A stretch of 64,000 bases of DNA from CAVVSD01 sp963750895 (GCA_963750895.1 CAVVSD010000006.1:868001-932000); one strand, 5' to 3'; counted from the stretch's first letter, positions 1 to 7,630 are shown. Numbers and translations: made by a program. Notes: generated from the letters alone by a model not told the origin.

Positions 1-1
1 C

Positions 2-904
2 GTCGTCCGCAAGGACGTCGAGGCCGGCCTGCCGCTGAGCGACGCGCTCGAGCGTCACCCGAAGGTCTTCGACCCGCTGTTCGTCGCGATGACCCGCGCC
101 GGCGAGACCGGCGGCGTGCTGGACAGCGCGCTCATCCGCGTCGCCGACCAGCTCGAGAAGGCCGAGGCGCTGCGCCGCCAGGTCAAGAGCGCCATGACCT
201 ACCCGACGGTGATCATCACCTTCGCGATGATCGTCGTCCTGGCGCTCGTGACGTTCCTCGTCCCGGTCTTCGCAGGCATCTTCGAGGAGTTCGGCGGTGA
301 GCTCCCGCTCATCACGCGCGTCACCGTCGCGGCGTCGGACTTCGTCAAGGGCTTCTGGTACCTGCTGATCGCCGGCACCGCCGGCGCGATCTTCGGCTTC
401 CGCAAGTTCAAGAAGTCGCCGCGCGGACGCGAGATCCTCCAGCGCGCGATGCTCAAGACGCCGATGAAGATCGGCGACATCGTCCAGAAGGTCGCCCTGG
501 CCCGCTGGTCGCGGACCTTCTCGGCCCTCATCACGGCCGGCGTGCCGCTGCTCGCGGCGCTGGACATCGTGGGCAAGACGGCGGGCAACGTCGTCGTCGA
601 GCAGGCGATGGACAAGGTCGTCGAGAGCGTCAAGAGCGGCGGCACGATCGCCGGTCCGCTCAAGGAGAGCTCCGTGTTCCCCTCGATGGTCGGCCACATG
701 GTCGGCGTCGGCGAGGAGACGGGCGCCCTGGACGCGATGCTCTCGAAGATCGCGGACTTCTACGAGGACCAGGTCGCGGCGGCCGTCAAGTCGCTCACCG
801 CGATCATCGAGCCGATCATGATCATCGTCGTCGGCGCGATCGTCGGCTTCATCGTCATCGCGATGTACATGCCGATGTTCTCGCTGTACGACCAGATCGG
901 GTAG
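2..904 (+). CDS. pilC: Type II secretion/type IV pilus inner-membrane platform protein PilC (GspF family), C-terminal part
   Basis: The frame is open from base 2, so the 5' end lies outside the window and about 300 codons are present. The protein carries the GspF/PilC pattern: a cytoplasmic helical domain with the family signature around GETGGVLD, hydrophobic segments (TYPTVIITFAMIVVLALVTF; a second one near WYLLIAGTAGAIFG), a second copy of the helical domain with the matching VGVGEETGALD motif, and a C-terminal membrane segment before the stop. PilC is the membrane platform on which the PilB/PilT ATPases act. The pilin, pilD and pilMNO genes lie 20 kb downstream, so this is probably the end of an upstream pilB-pilT-pilC group. 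Product is secure; only the missing start is unknown. Confidence 0.93.
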   Translation, partial: VVRKDVEAGLPLSDALERHPKVFDPLFVAMTRAGETGGVLDSALIRVADQLEKAEALRRQVKSAMTYPTVIITFAMIVVLALVTFLVPVFAGIFEEFGGELPLITRVTVAASDFVKGFWYLLIAGTAGAIFGFRKFKKSPRGREILQRAMLKTPMKIGDIVQKVALARWSRTFSALITAGVPLLAALDIVGKTAGNVVVEQAMDKVVESVKSGGTIAGPLKESSVFPSMVGHMVGVGEETGALDAMLSKIADFYEDQVAAAVKSLTAIIEPIMIIVVGAIVGFIVIAMYMPMFSLYDQIG

Positions 905-914
905 CGCGCAGGCC

Positions 915-1291
915 GTGAAGGTGACGATCCCGCGGCTGCGGCTCGCGGTGCTCATCGCGGCCGCGGCAGCCGGCGGGTTCTGACGGACGCTCTCGCCCGA
1001 GGAGACCACGACCCGGAGCCTGCGCGGCCGGACCGCGAGGTCGACGCGCAACCGTGCCTGAGGATCGACGGCGTCGCCCTACGCGCGGGGACGCGATCTC
1101 GCGGGAGCACGGCGGGTTCGCCGGGGGGGCGCTTCTACACCAACCGCATCACCGGTGACGGTGTCGACGTCTACATGTCGCGGTCGAGCGGCGGGGCGAT
1201 CGACTACGGGGCCGACGTCCCGACCGGGACGACGCCGTGTGCGCGAAGCGCACCTAGCGGCCCTCACGGCACACTGTCCTCTCGGCCATGA
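915..1291 (+). pseudogene. Possible broken gene for a small secreted protein
   Basis: Eleven bases after pilC a GTG opens a typical signal-peptide start (MKVTIPRLRLAVLIAAAAAG) that stops at 983. A second frame, offset by two, is open across the same point and runs to 1291. It encodes an acidic stretch, then CLRIDGVALRAG and a region with YTNRITGDGVDVYMSR and a final Cys. Joining the two near base 975 gives about 125 residues of plausible secreted protein. A run of seven G near 1122 is another possible slip point. I recognise no family. It may be a decayed gene, a sequencing error or chance. The stretch 905-1311 holds nothing else I can support. Confidence 0.25.
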
Positions 1292-1311
1292 CATGAGCGG
1301 GAGGGGCGGAC

Positions 1312-1686
1312 ATGATCGAAGCGATCGCTGGGATGCCGGACGGCACGATCGGGTTCCGCGTGTGGGGACGGGTGACCGCCGCGGACTACAACGACGTGCT
1401 GATCCCGGCGCTGGGCAAGACCGTCGACGAGCACGGCGAGGTGCGGCTCGTCTTCCAGGCCGGGCCGGAGTTCGACGCGTTCACCGCCGGGATGATGGGT
1501 GCCGACGTCACCAGCGGGCTGAGCTTCGGCGTCAAGCACTGGTCGGCCTGGAAGCGCATGGCCGTCGTCACCGACGTCGACTGGCTGCGTCACAGCATGC
1601 AGATGCTCGGCTGGATGACGCCGGGCGAGGCACGGCTGTTCTCGGTGGACGAGCTCGACGAGGCGAAGAGGTGGGTGGCGGGCTAG
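1312..1686 (+). CDS. STAS/SEC14-like (SpoIIAA-like) domain protein
   Basis: A 124-residue single-domain protein. Its pattern matches the SpoIIAA-like STAS/SEC14 family: an N-terminal strand with GTIGFRVWGRVTAADYNDVL, a central FDAFTAGMM region, a conserved hydrophobic AVVTDVDWLR segment and a C-terminal FSVDELDEAKRWV helix. Members are small soluble proteins of unclear role, thought to bind lipid or nucleotide ligands. The ATG is preceded by a strong purine-rich site (gggaggggcgg), which supports this start. It lies 48 bases upstream of the potassium channel gene and may be co-transcribed with it. Family assignment is good; function is unknown. Confidence 0.75.
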   Translation: MIEAIAGMPDGTIGFRVWGRVTAADYNDVLIPALGKTVDEHGEVRLVFQAGPEFDAFTAGMMGADVTSGLSFGVKHWSAWKRMAVVTDVDWLRHSMQMLGWMTPGEARLFSVDELDEAKRWVAG

Positions 1687-1734
1687 TCGCCCCCAGGCAG
1701 GAACCCCGTCCTGCGACCCGAACTCACACCCGTC

Positions 1735-2178
1735 ATGGCCGAGGACACCCGGCTCGAACGACGGCTGGACCGCGCTGTCGAACGGGCGACCACGCCGCGA
1801 GGCGCTGCCATGGTCATCGCGACGGTGTCGACGCTCATGACGATCGGCGCCGGGGCCGCGATGACCCTCGTCGACCGCGACAACTTCGAGTCGATCGGGC
1901 CGGGGTTGTGGTGGGCCGTGCAGACCGTGACCACGGTCGGCTACGGCGACGACGTGCCGACGAGCTTCGCCGGACAGCTCGTCGCCGTGCTCGTCATGCT
2001 CCTCGGGGTCGCGTTTCTCACCGTCGTGACCGCCTCGATCACGAGCTCGTTCGTCGAACGTTCCCGCCGTGACCGCGGGCCCTCGGAGGCCGAGACGGCG
2101 ACCGCCGAGCAGCTCCGCCAGCTCGACCTCAGGCTCGAGCGCATCGAAGCCGCTCTGCGGCGGTCGCCGTCCGAGTGA
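1735..2178 (+). CDS. Two-transmembrane potassium channel
   Basis: A 147-residue ion channel subunit. Residues 66-72 read TTVGYGD, the canonical K+ selectivity filter, placed between a first membrane helix (about 25-46) and a second (about 80-103). After the second helix comes a charged tail (about 120-145, with heptad-like Leu spacing) that could form a coiled coil for tetramer assembly. The short N-terminus and lack of a voltage sensor or RCK domain make it a minimal KcsA-type pore. It should act as a tetramer in the cytoplasmic membrane. No regulatory partner is visible nearby. Confidence 0.88.
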   Translation: MAEDTRLERRLDRAVERATTPRGAAMVIATVSTLMTIGAGAAMTLVDRDNFESIGPGLWWAVQTVTTVGYGDDVPTSFAGQLVAVLVMLLGVAFLTVVTASITSSFVERSRRDRGPSEAETATAEQLRQLDLRLERIEAALRRSPSE

Positions 2179-2292
2179 CTAGCGGCCGCGCTGCGGCGGC
2201 AGCTTGCGGATCGGGCGGACCGTGACGCGCTTGGGCGGCTGCGGATGCAGCTGCCGGCGGTTGCGGTCCGGGAGTTGAGGATGGCGTCGCAT
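2179..2292 (-). CDS. Small Arg/Pro-rich ORF, unknown
   Basis: A 37-codon frame starting ATG at 2292 and ending TAG at 2179-2181, directly abutting the stop of the convergent channel gene. AGGAG lies eight bases upstream of the ATG, well placed as a ribosome binding site. The peptide is extremely basic and proline-rich (begins MRRHPQLPDRNRRQLHPQPP; ends KLPPQRGR), with no hydrophobic segment. This could be a nucleic-acid-binding microprotein or a chance frame in GC-rich DNA. I recognise no family. The remaining bases 2293-2462 hold nothing further that I can support. Confidence 0.35.
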   Translation of the reverse strand: MRRHPQLPDRNRRQLHPQPPKRVTVRPIRKLPPQRGR

Positions 2293-2462
2293 GTGTCGCT
2301 CCTGGGACGTGATCTGCGGGAGCGGCCCGACCGCGCTCGCGCGCCCGTGGGCGGCGAGGACCGGTGGTCATGATCGCGGACGGCCGTCGGCACGCGGCTG
2401 GGCGTGCGGTCGGAGAGGCGCGTCAGCGAATCTTCATGACGTGGAGATCGTAGCGCGGCGCG

Positions 2463-3281
2463 CTACCAGTAGCCGCGCATGAGCTCGCCGGCCCAGGCAG
2501 GCTCGGCGACCTCCCCGCGCGGCAGGAAGCCGCGCATGCACGGCTTGAGATCGAGGACCGGGCTGCCGTCGACGGCATCGAGGCCCTCGACGTCGACGTC
2601 GAGGCCGCGCACCGCCACGAGGCGGCAGACCGAGGTCCCGAGGCGGTTCGGGCGGTCCTTCGCACGCTGGGCGAAGATGCCGACCTCGGGCCACGCCTGG
2701 TTGCCGCGCGGCCGCCGCGCGCCGGTGTGGACGGCCGCCGGATCGACGCGGTCGAAGCGGTACAGGACCTCGACGTGGGAGAACGCGTCGAGACCTCGCA
2801 GCGACTCCGCCGTGAAGCGCAGCGGATCGAGGCGGATCGTCGCGCGCTCGGCGGCCCAGTCGTCGTCGCGGACGTCCGCGCGGCCGCCCGCCACGCGGCC
2901 GATCGGCCGGATGCCGTCGGGCGGCTCGGGCGGGGGGAGCAGCTCCACCACGCGGCTCGTCCCCGTCCCGGCCTCGGACTCCCACGCCCAGTCCTCGTCC
3001 ATCGCCAGGCGGCCGTCGCCGAGGCGGGTCACGACGGACGTGCAGCGGCCGGTCGCGGTGGACCCGTCGAGGCGCACCTGCGCGTAGCGGAAGCGCAGCT
3101 CGTCGCCGTCGCGCGTCCCGACGAGGTTGCCGGCCCGGACGGCGCCGCCGGCGTAGCGCGCCTCGATGACGCCGTCGGGCGTCTCGCGGTAGTGGAAGAC
3201 CGTCGCGGGGCCGACGTCGCCGCCCGCGACGTCCGCGTCGGACGCGAACGCGCGGCCGTCGAGGGAGGGGTGGCTGGGCAC
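2463..3281 (-). CDS. Fusion of a YitI-type ('N-acetylglutamate synthase'-named) domain to a TrmO/TsaA tRNA methyltransferase domain
   Basis: A 272-residue two-domain protein read from GTG at 3281; longer upstream starts would run into the divergent kinase gene. Residues 1-125 resemble small stand-alone proteins often labelled n-acetylglutamate synthase (ATVFHYRETPDGVIEARYAGG, later the GRCTSVV and DEDWAWES motifs), a beta-barrel-like fold of unknown role. From about residue 130 the TsaA/TrmO fold follows (IRPIGRV; later GIFAQRAKDRPNRLG and LDLKPCMRGF). TrmO uses S-adenosylmethionine to methylate t6A37 of threonine tRNA. The RPNRLG motif matches the family's RPNPIG with substitutions. tRNA specificity is inference; the fusion is visible. 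Confidence 0.8.
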   Translation of the reverse strand: MPSHPSLDGRAFASDADVAGGDVGPATVFHYRETPDGVIEARYAGGAVRAGNLVGTRDGDELRFRYAQVRLDGSTATGRCTSVVTRLGDGRLAMDEDWAWESEAGTGTSRVVELLPPPEPPDGIRPIGRVAGGRADVRDDDWAAERATIRLDPLRFTAESLRGLDAFSHVEVLYRFDRVDPAAVHTGARRPRGNQAWPEVGIFAQRAKDRPNRLGTSVCRLVAVRGLDVDVEGLDAVDGSPVLDLKPCMRGFLPRGEVAEPAWAGELMRGYW

Positions 3282-3303
3282 GGGCGGACGATACGCTTGG
3301 CGG

Positions 3304-4731
3304 GTGGTGAACGACGCCTCGCTGAAGGCGATCGTGGACTGTGTGGCCGAGCCCGTGTGGGTCGTCGACCACGACGGCGTCGTGCTGCTCGCGAACGCGG
3401 CGGCGACCGCCACCCTGGGCTACGACGACGCGTCCGAGCTGCAGGGGCGCCACGGGCACGACACGGTCCACTACAAGCACCCGGACGGCACCCCGTTCCC
3501 GGCCGCGGAGTGCCGCGTGATCCTGCCCGCCACGACCGGCGAGCCGGAGCACGCCGACGAGGACTGGTTCATCCGCAGGGACGGGACGATGTTCCCCGTC
3601 TCGTACACCTCGATCCCCATCGACCTGCCGACCGGGCGTGGGGTCGTCGTGACCTTCGTCGACATGACCGCGCAGCGTGAGGCCGAGCAGGCCCTGCGCG
3701 AGCGCGACGCGATCCTCGCGAGCGTCGCGCAGCCGGTCTGGGTCGTGGACCACCGCGGCCGCTTCCACTACGCGAACCCCGCCGCGCTGGCCGCCCTGGG
3801 CTACGAGCATCCGTCCGAGCTCGTCGGCCGGCCCGGGCACGACACGGTCCACTACAAGCACCCCGACGGCACGCCGTTCCCGGAGGAGGACTGTCGCGTC
3901 GCGCAGGCGCGCTACGCCGGCGAGACGCTGCACGAGCGCCAGGACTGGCTCGTGCGCAAGGACGGATCGATCGTGCGGATCGCCTACTCGACGGCGCCGT
4001 TCGTGCTGCCCGGCGGCCTCGGCGCGGTGACCGCGTGGACCGACATCGAGGAACAGCTGCGGGTGGACGAGGCTGCGCGCGAGCGCGACGTCGCCGCCGC
4101 GCGGGCGGCGGAGCTGAGCGCCGCGCGCCGCCGCATCATCGAGGCGGCCGACGCCGCCCGCGCCCAGGTCACACGCGACCTGCACGACGGCGCGCAGCAG
4201 CAGTTCGTCAGCGCGCTGCTGTCGATGCAGATGGCGGAGGGGCGCGCCGACTCGGACCCGGCCGCCTCCGCCGCGTTCCGCGCGGCCGCTGCCGAGCAGA
4301 CCCGCGAGGGGCTCGCCGACCTGCGCGATCTCGCCGCGGGCATCCATCCCAGCGTCCTGACGGACCAGGGCCTGCACGCGGCGGTCGACGCACTCGCGTC
4401 GCGGATGCCGATCCCGGTGACGGTCGTGGCGAACCTCGAGGACCGGCGCCTGCCCGAGCCCATGGAGGCGAGCGTGTACTTCTTCGTCTCCGAGTCGCTG
4501 GCGAACGTCGTCAAGCACGCCCGGGCCACCCACGCCGAGGTCAAGCTCTGCATCGAGGGGGAGGACCTGGTCGTGGACGTGCGCGACGACGGCGTCGGCG
4601 GCGCGGCGCCGGCGGGCGGCACCGGCCTGGCGGGCCTCGCGGACCGCATCGCCGCGCTGGACGGCGACCTCGTGGTGACGAGCCCGCCGGGGAACGGGAC
4701 GGCCCTGCACGCCACCGTCCCGCTCGTCTGA
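3304..4731 (+). CDS. Sensor histidine kinase with two PAS domains (HisKA_3/NarL type)
   Basis: A 475-residue soluble kinase. PAS1 spans about 5-122 and PAS2 about 135-252; both contain the same GHDTVHYKHPDGTPFP block (residues 51-66 and 178-193) followed by an acidic residue and Cys. The dimerisation domain has the phospho-acceptor in RDLHDGAQQQ (His294), typical of NarL-family kinases. The ATPase domain shows the N box (ESLANVVKHA), DVRDDGVGG and the GTGLAGLADRI lid. There is no membrane segment, so it senses a cytoplasmic signal. No response regulator is adjacent; the next gene is an ArsR-type repressor. The GTG at 3304 is only 22 bases from the divergent TrmO start. Confidence 0.9.
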   Translation: MVNDASLKAIVDCVAEPVWVVDHDGVVLLANAAATATLGYDDASELQGRHGHDTVHYKHPDGTPFPAAECRVILPATTGEPEHADEDWFIRRDGTMFPVSYTSIPIDLPTGRGVVVTFVDMTAQREAEQALRERDAILASVAQPVWVVDHRGRFHYANPAALAALGYEHPSELVGRPGHDTVHYKHPDGTPFPEEDCRVAQARYAGETLHERQDWLVRKDGSIVRIAYSTAPFVLPGGLGAVTAWTDIEEQLRVDEAARERDVAAARAAELSAARRRIIEAADAARAQVTRDLHDGAQQQFVSALLSMQMAEGRADSDPAASAAFRAAAAEQTREGLADLRDLAAGIHPSVLTDQGLHAAVDALASRMPIPVTVVANLEDRRLPEPMEASVYFFVSESLANVVKHARATHAEVKLCIEGEDLVVDVRDDGVGGAAPAGGTGLAGLADRIAALDGDLVVTSPPGNGTALHATVPLV

Positions 4732-4741
4732 TCCTCGGGAT

Positions 4742-4789
4742 TTGACATGCAGCCGGGAGGCTGCCTAATATAGGCAGCCAGATGGCTGC
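4742..4789 (+). promoter_or_regulatory. Near-leaderless promoter with two identical palindromic operators
   Basis: TTGACA (4742-4747) and TAATAT (4766-4771) are separated by 18 bases, an unusually clear sigma-70-type promoter for this GC-rich DNA. The palindrome GCAGCC-N4-GGCTGC occurs twice, at 4749-4764 inside the spacer and at 4774-4789 across the ATG at 4782-4784. The arms are identical in both copies, with centres 25 bases apart. Transcription from this promoter would begin within a few bases of the ATG, so the mRNA should be leaderless or nearly so. The downstream gene encodes an ArsR-type repressor, so autorepression is the natural reading, though inferred. Confidence 0.72.
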
Positions 4790-5603
4790 CAATCCCGACC
4801 CGGAGACCGACGACGTGTTCCGCGCGCTGGCCGACCCGACGCGCCGCGCGCTGCTCGACAGCCTGCGGGCCCGCAAGGGCCAGACGCTGCGCGAGCTGTG
4901 CGCCGGGACCGACATGGCCCGCCAGTCGGTCAGCAAGCACCTCGCGGTGCTCGAGAGCGCGGGTCTCGTCACGAGCGTCCGCCGGGGCAGGGAGAAGCTG
5001 CACTACGTGAACGCCGCGCCGATCAACGAGATCGCGGAGCGGTGGATCAGCCGGTACGACCAGGCGCGTGTCGAGGTCCTCGCGGACCTCAAGCGCGCCG
5101 TGGAGGACACACCCATGACCAAGCCCGCCTTCGTCTACACGACCTACGTCCACGCGACGCCGGAGCGCCTGTGGCAGGCCCTCACCGACCCGGCGTTCAC
5201 CCAGCGCTACTGGCGCACGTCGCTGCACACCGACTGGCAGGTCGGCTCGACGATGACCTGGGACAACCACGGGGTCACGATCGAGGACCCCGAGCAGGTC
5301 GTCCTCGAGGCGGACCCCTTCCGCCGCCTGTCGTACTCCTGGCACACGATGACGCCGGAGCTCGCGGAGGTCGTCGGGCTCGACGACGACACCTTCCGGG
5401 CGGTGGCGAGCGAGCCGCGCTCGCAGGTCACGTTCGAGCTCGAGCCGCAGGGGGAGGTGACCCGGCTGACCGTGGTCCACGACGGGTTCGACGAGGACAG
5501 CGTCATGCACGGGCTCATCAGCGGCGGCTGGCCGCACGTCCTGTCGGACCTGAAGACCCTCCTGGAGACGGGGGCGACGCTGCCGGTGGCCGTGAAGGCG
5601 TAG
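4782..5603 (+). CDS. ArsR-family repressor fused to an SRPBCC/AHSA1 domain
   Basis: A 273-residue fusion. Residues 1-95 form an ArsR-type winged helix (DVFRALADPTRRALLDSL, then MARQSVSKHLAVLESAGLV as the recognition helix and RRGREKLHYVN as the wing). No metal-binding Cys pair is visible. From an internal Met at about residue 112 an SRPBCC/START-like domain follows (FVYTTYVHATPERLWQALTD, WDNHG, GGWPHVLSDLKTLLETG), typical of AHSA1-like ligand pockets. These two parts are commonly separate, adjacent genes in actinobacteria; here they are one frame. The SRPBCC half probably binds the effector that releases the repressor. The start is fixed by the promoter position and the twin operators. Confidence 0.88.
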   Translation: MAANPDPETDDVFRALADPTRRALLDSLRARKGQTLRELCAGTDMARQSVSKHLAVLESAGLVTSVRRGREKLHYVNAAPINEIAERWISRYDQARVEVLADLKRAVEDTPMTKPAFVYTTYVHATPERLWQALTDPAFTQRYWRTSLHTDWQVGSTMTWDNHGVTIEDPEQVVLEADPFRRLSYSWHTMTPELAEVVGLDDDTFRAVASEPRSQVTFELEPQGEVTRLTVVHDGFDEDSVMHGLISGGWPHVLSDLKTLLETGATLPVAVKA

Positions 5604-5606
5604 CCG

Positions 5607-6329
5607 TCAGTGCAGCACCACGCACCCGCGCGCCTCGAGCGCGCGGGCCGGTGCCGGCAGATCGGGGAAGAACGGCGTCCAGCGCAGGTCGAGCTTCTCC
5701 AGCCCCTCGAGCCCTGCCAGCACGTCCGGGAGCGATCGCAGTGGGTTCGCTCGCAGGTCGAGCGTGCGGAGGCGCTGCAGCTCGCCCAGCTCCGCCGGCA
5801 GCTCGGTCAGCGCGTTGTCGCGGAGATCGAGGACGCGCAGGTCGCGCAGCCCGCCGATCGATGCGGGCAGCGCCGTGAGGCGGTTGCCACGGGTGTGCAG
5901 CTCGCGCAGCGCCACGAGGCCGCCGATGTCGTCGGGCAGCCAGGTGAGCGCGTTGCCCTGCACCCGCAGCTCGACGAGCGAGCCGAGCTGACCGATCCAC
6001 CTCGGCAGCGCGGTGAGGCGGTTGCCGTCGATCCCGAGGTAGCGCAGGTGCCGCAGCGACCGGACGCCGCTCGGCATCTCGGAGAGCTCGTTCTCGCCGA
6101 GGTAGAGGATCTCCAGCGCCACCAGCCGGGCCAGCTCGTCCGGGACCGAGCGCAGGCGGTTGTGGGCGGCGTCGAGCGTCGTGAGGCCCGTGAGCCGGCC
6201 GACGTCGGGTGGGAGCTCGGCGAGCTCCATGTCCGCCACGACGAGCCGCAGCAGGTCGTCGCGACCCCACACGGAGGCGGGGATCGACCGGTGGCCGCGA
6301 AGATCGAGGTCTGGAAGGGTTTCGCCCAT
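5607..6329 (-). CDS. Leucine-rich repeat protein
   Basis: About 240 residues made almost entirely of eight or nine 23-residue repeats of the LxxLxLxxNxLxxLPxxIxxL type (for example TLDAAHNRLRSVPDELARL and ELRVQGNALTWLPDDIGGL). These should form a curved solenoid for protein binding. There is no signal peptide or membrane segment, so it is predicted cytoplasmic, and there is no attached catalytic domain. I start it at the ATG at 6329, which has GGAG about six bases upstream; ATGs at 6335 and 6344 are alternatives. It converges on the ArsR fusion gene (three bases between stops) and its start overlaps that of the divergent YbjQ gene. Partner unknown. Confidence 0.85.
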   Translation of the reverse strand: MGETLPDLDLRGHRSIPASVWGRDDLLRLVVADMELAELPPDVGRLTGLTTLDAAHNRLRSVPDELARLVALEILYLGENELSEMPSGVRSLRHLRYLGIDGNRLTALPRWIGQLGSLVELRVQGNALTWLPDDIGGLVALRELHTRGNRLTALPASIGGLRDLRVLDLRDNALTELPAELGELQRLRTLDLRANPLRSLPDVLAGLEGLEKLDLRWTPFFPDLPAPARALEARGCVVLH

Positions 6330-6651
6330 GATCATCTCCACCATGAACGACCTCCCGGGTCATGACATCCAGGAGGTGCACGGCGAGGTGTTCGGCCTCA
6401 CCGTGCGGTCGCGCAACGTCGGGTCGCAGATCGGCGCCTCGCTCAAGTCGATGGTCGGCGGCGAGCTGAAGGGCATGACGAAGATGCTGGGCGAGGGCCG
6501 CGACCACGCGACGGAGCGCGTCGTGGAGGCGGCAGAGGCGAAGGGCGCGAACGCGATCCTGGCGTTCCGCTTCGACACCTCCGAGCTCGGCACGACGTGG
6601 ACGGAGATCTGCGCGTACGGCACGGCGGTCACGGCGGTGAAGCGGGCGTAG
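6328..6651 (+). CDS. YbjQ/UPF0145 (DUF74) family protein
   Basis: A 107-residue protein matching the YbjQ family from end to end: MIISTMNDLPG start, GEVFGLTVRSRN, KSMVGGELKGM, HATERVVEAAEAKGANAILAF, and the terminal YGTAVTAVK. Family members form pentamers and are sometimes annotated heavy-metal-binding by homology, but no function is established. The ATG at 6328 fits the family N-terminus and follows GGAAGGG. That start codon overlaps the start of the divergent LRR gene, so the two mRNAs must begin inside each other's coding regions. The dioxygenase gene follows after ten bases. Confidence 0.85.
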   Translation: MIISTMNDLPGHDIQEVHGEVFGLTVRSRNVGSQIGASLKSMVGGELKGMTKMLGEGRDHATERVVEAAEAKGANAILAFRFDTSELGTTWTEICAYGTAVTAVKRA

Positions 6652-6661
6652 CCTTCCGGGG

Positions 6662-7630
6662 GTGCAGCTCGAGGGCATCCACCACATCAGCGCCATCACC
6701 GGGGACGCGCGGCGCAACGTCGACTTCTACACGCGCGTCCTCGGGATGCGGCTCGTCGCCAAGACGGTCAACCAGGACGACCCCAGCGTCTACCACCTCT
6801 TCTACGGCGACGAGGAGGCGCATCCGGGGGCGGACCTGACGTTCTTCGAGTACCGCCTCGCGAAGCCCGGCCGTGCGGGCGCCGGGATGATCCACCGCAT
6901 CGTCCATCGCGTCGGCTCGCCGGAGTCGCTCGCGTACTGGGCCGACCGGCTGCGGGCCGAGGGCACCACGGTCGAGCGCGACGAGGACAGCGTGCGCTTC
7001 GCGGACCCGGAGACGCTCGCCCACGAGCTCGTGGTCGACACGAGCGGCGATCCGCCGCTGACGGCGGCGCACCTGGAGATCCCGCCGGAGCACGCGCTGC
7101 GCGGGTTCGAGGGCGTCCGCGCCTACAGCGCCGCGCCCGACCGCTCCGCCGCGCTCCTGGAGCGCGTGCTGGGGGCGAAGCCGACCGACGACGGCCGTTT
7201 CGAGCTGCGCGGCGACCTGCGCGGCGGCTGGATCGCCTTCGATCCCGCGCCCGCCGAGCCCGGGCGCCAGAGCGCGGGCATCGTGCACCACGTCGCCTGG
7301 GGGACCTACGACGCCGACCTGCCCGCCTGGATCGAGCGGATCGGCGAGACGCGGCTGCCCAACTCGGGATTCGTGGACCGCCACTACTTCCACTCGCTCT
7401 ACGTCCGCGAGCCGGGCGGCGTCCTCTACGAGCTGGCCACGCAGGAGCCCGGCTTCCTCGTCGACGGCCTGTCCGTCGAGGAGCTCGGCGGCAGGATCAT
7501 CCTGCCGCCGTTCCTCGAGGACCGTCGCACGGAGGTCGAGGCGCGCCTGACCCCGCTTCCGGACCCCCGTGCCGGATGGCCTACTCCCACTCCCCGCCGA
7601 TCGCTCCGGGACGCGTCAGCGCCCAGATGA
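6662..7630 (+). CDS. Ring-cleaving dioxygenase-like protein, VOC superfamily (MhqO/MhqA type)
   Basis: A 322-residue vicinal-oxygen-chelate protein with two repeats. The start LEGIHHISAITGDARRNVDF and the C-terminal half with IVHHVAWGT and the metal-ligand region FHSLYVREPGGVLYELAT match the MhqO/MhqE group of Fe(II) extradiol-type enzymes. Likely metal ligands are a His of GIHHIS, a His of VHHVAW and the Glu of LYELAT. MhqO-type proteins are linked to quinone and hydroquinone detoxification. The start is GTG at 6662. The last 50 bases overlap the 3' end of the opposing DUF7144 gene, so the Pro/Arg-rich tail may not be conserved. Exact substrate unknown. Confidence 0.82.
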   Translation: MQLEGIHHISAITGDARRNVDFYTRVLGMRLVAKTVNQDDPSVYHLFYGDEEAHPGADLTFFEYRLAKPGRAGAGMIHRIVHRVGSPESLAYWADRLRAEGTTVERDEDSVRFADPETLAHELVVDTSGDPPLTAAHLEIPPEHALRGFEGVRAYSAAPDRSAALLERVLGAKPTDDGRFELRGDLRGGWIAFDPAPAEPGRQSAGIVHHVAWGTYDADLPAWIERIGETRLPNSGFVDRHYFHSLYVREPGGVLYELATQEPGFLVDGLSVEELGGRIILPPFLEDRRTEVEARLTPLPDPRAGWPTPTPRRSLRDASAPR

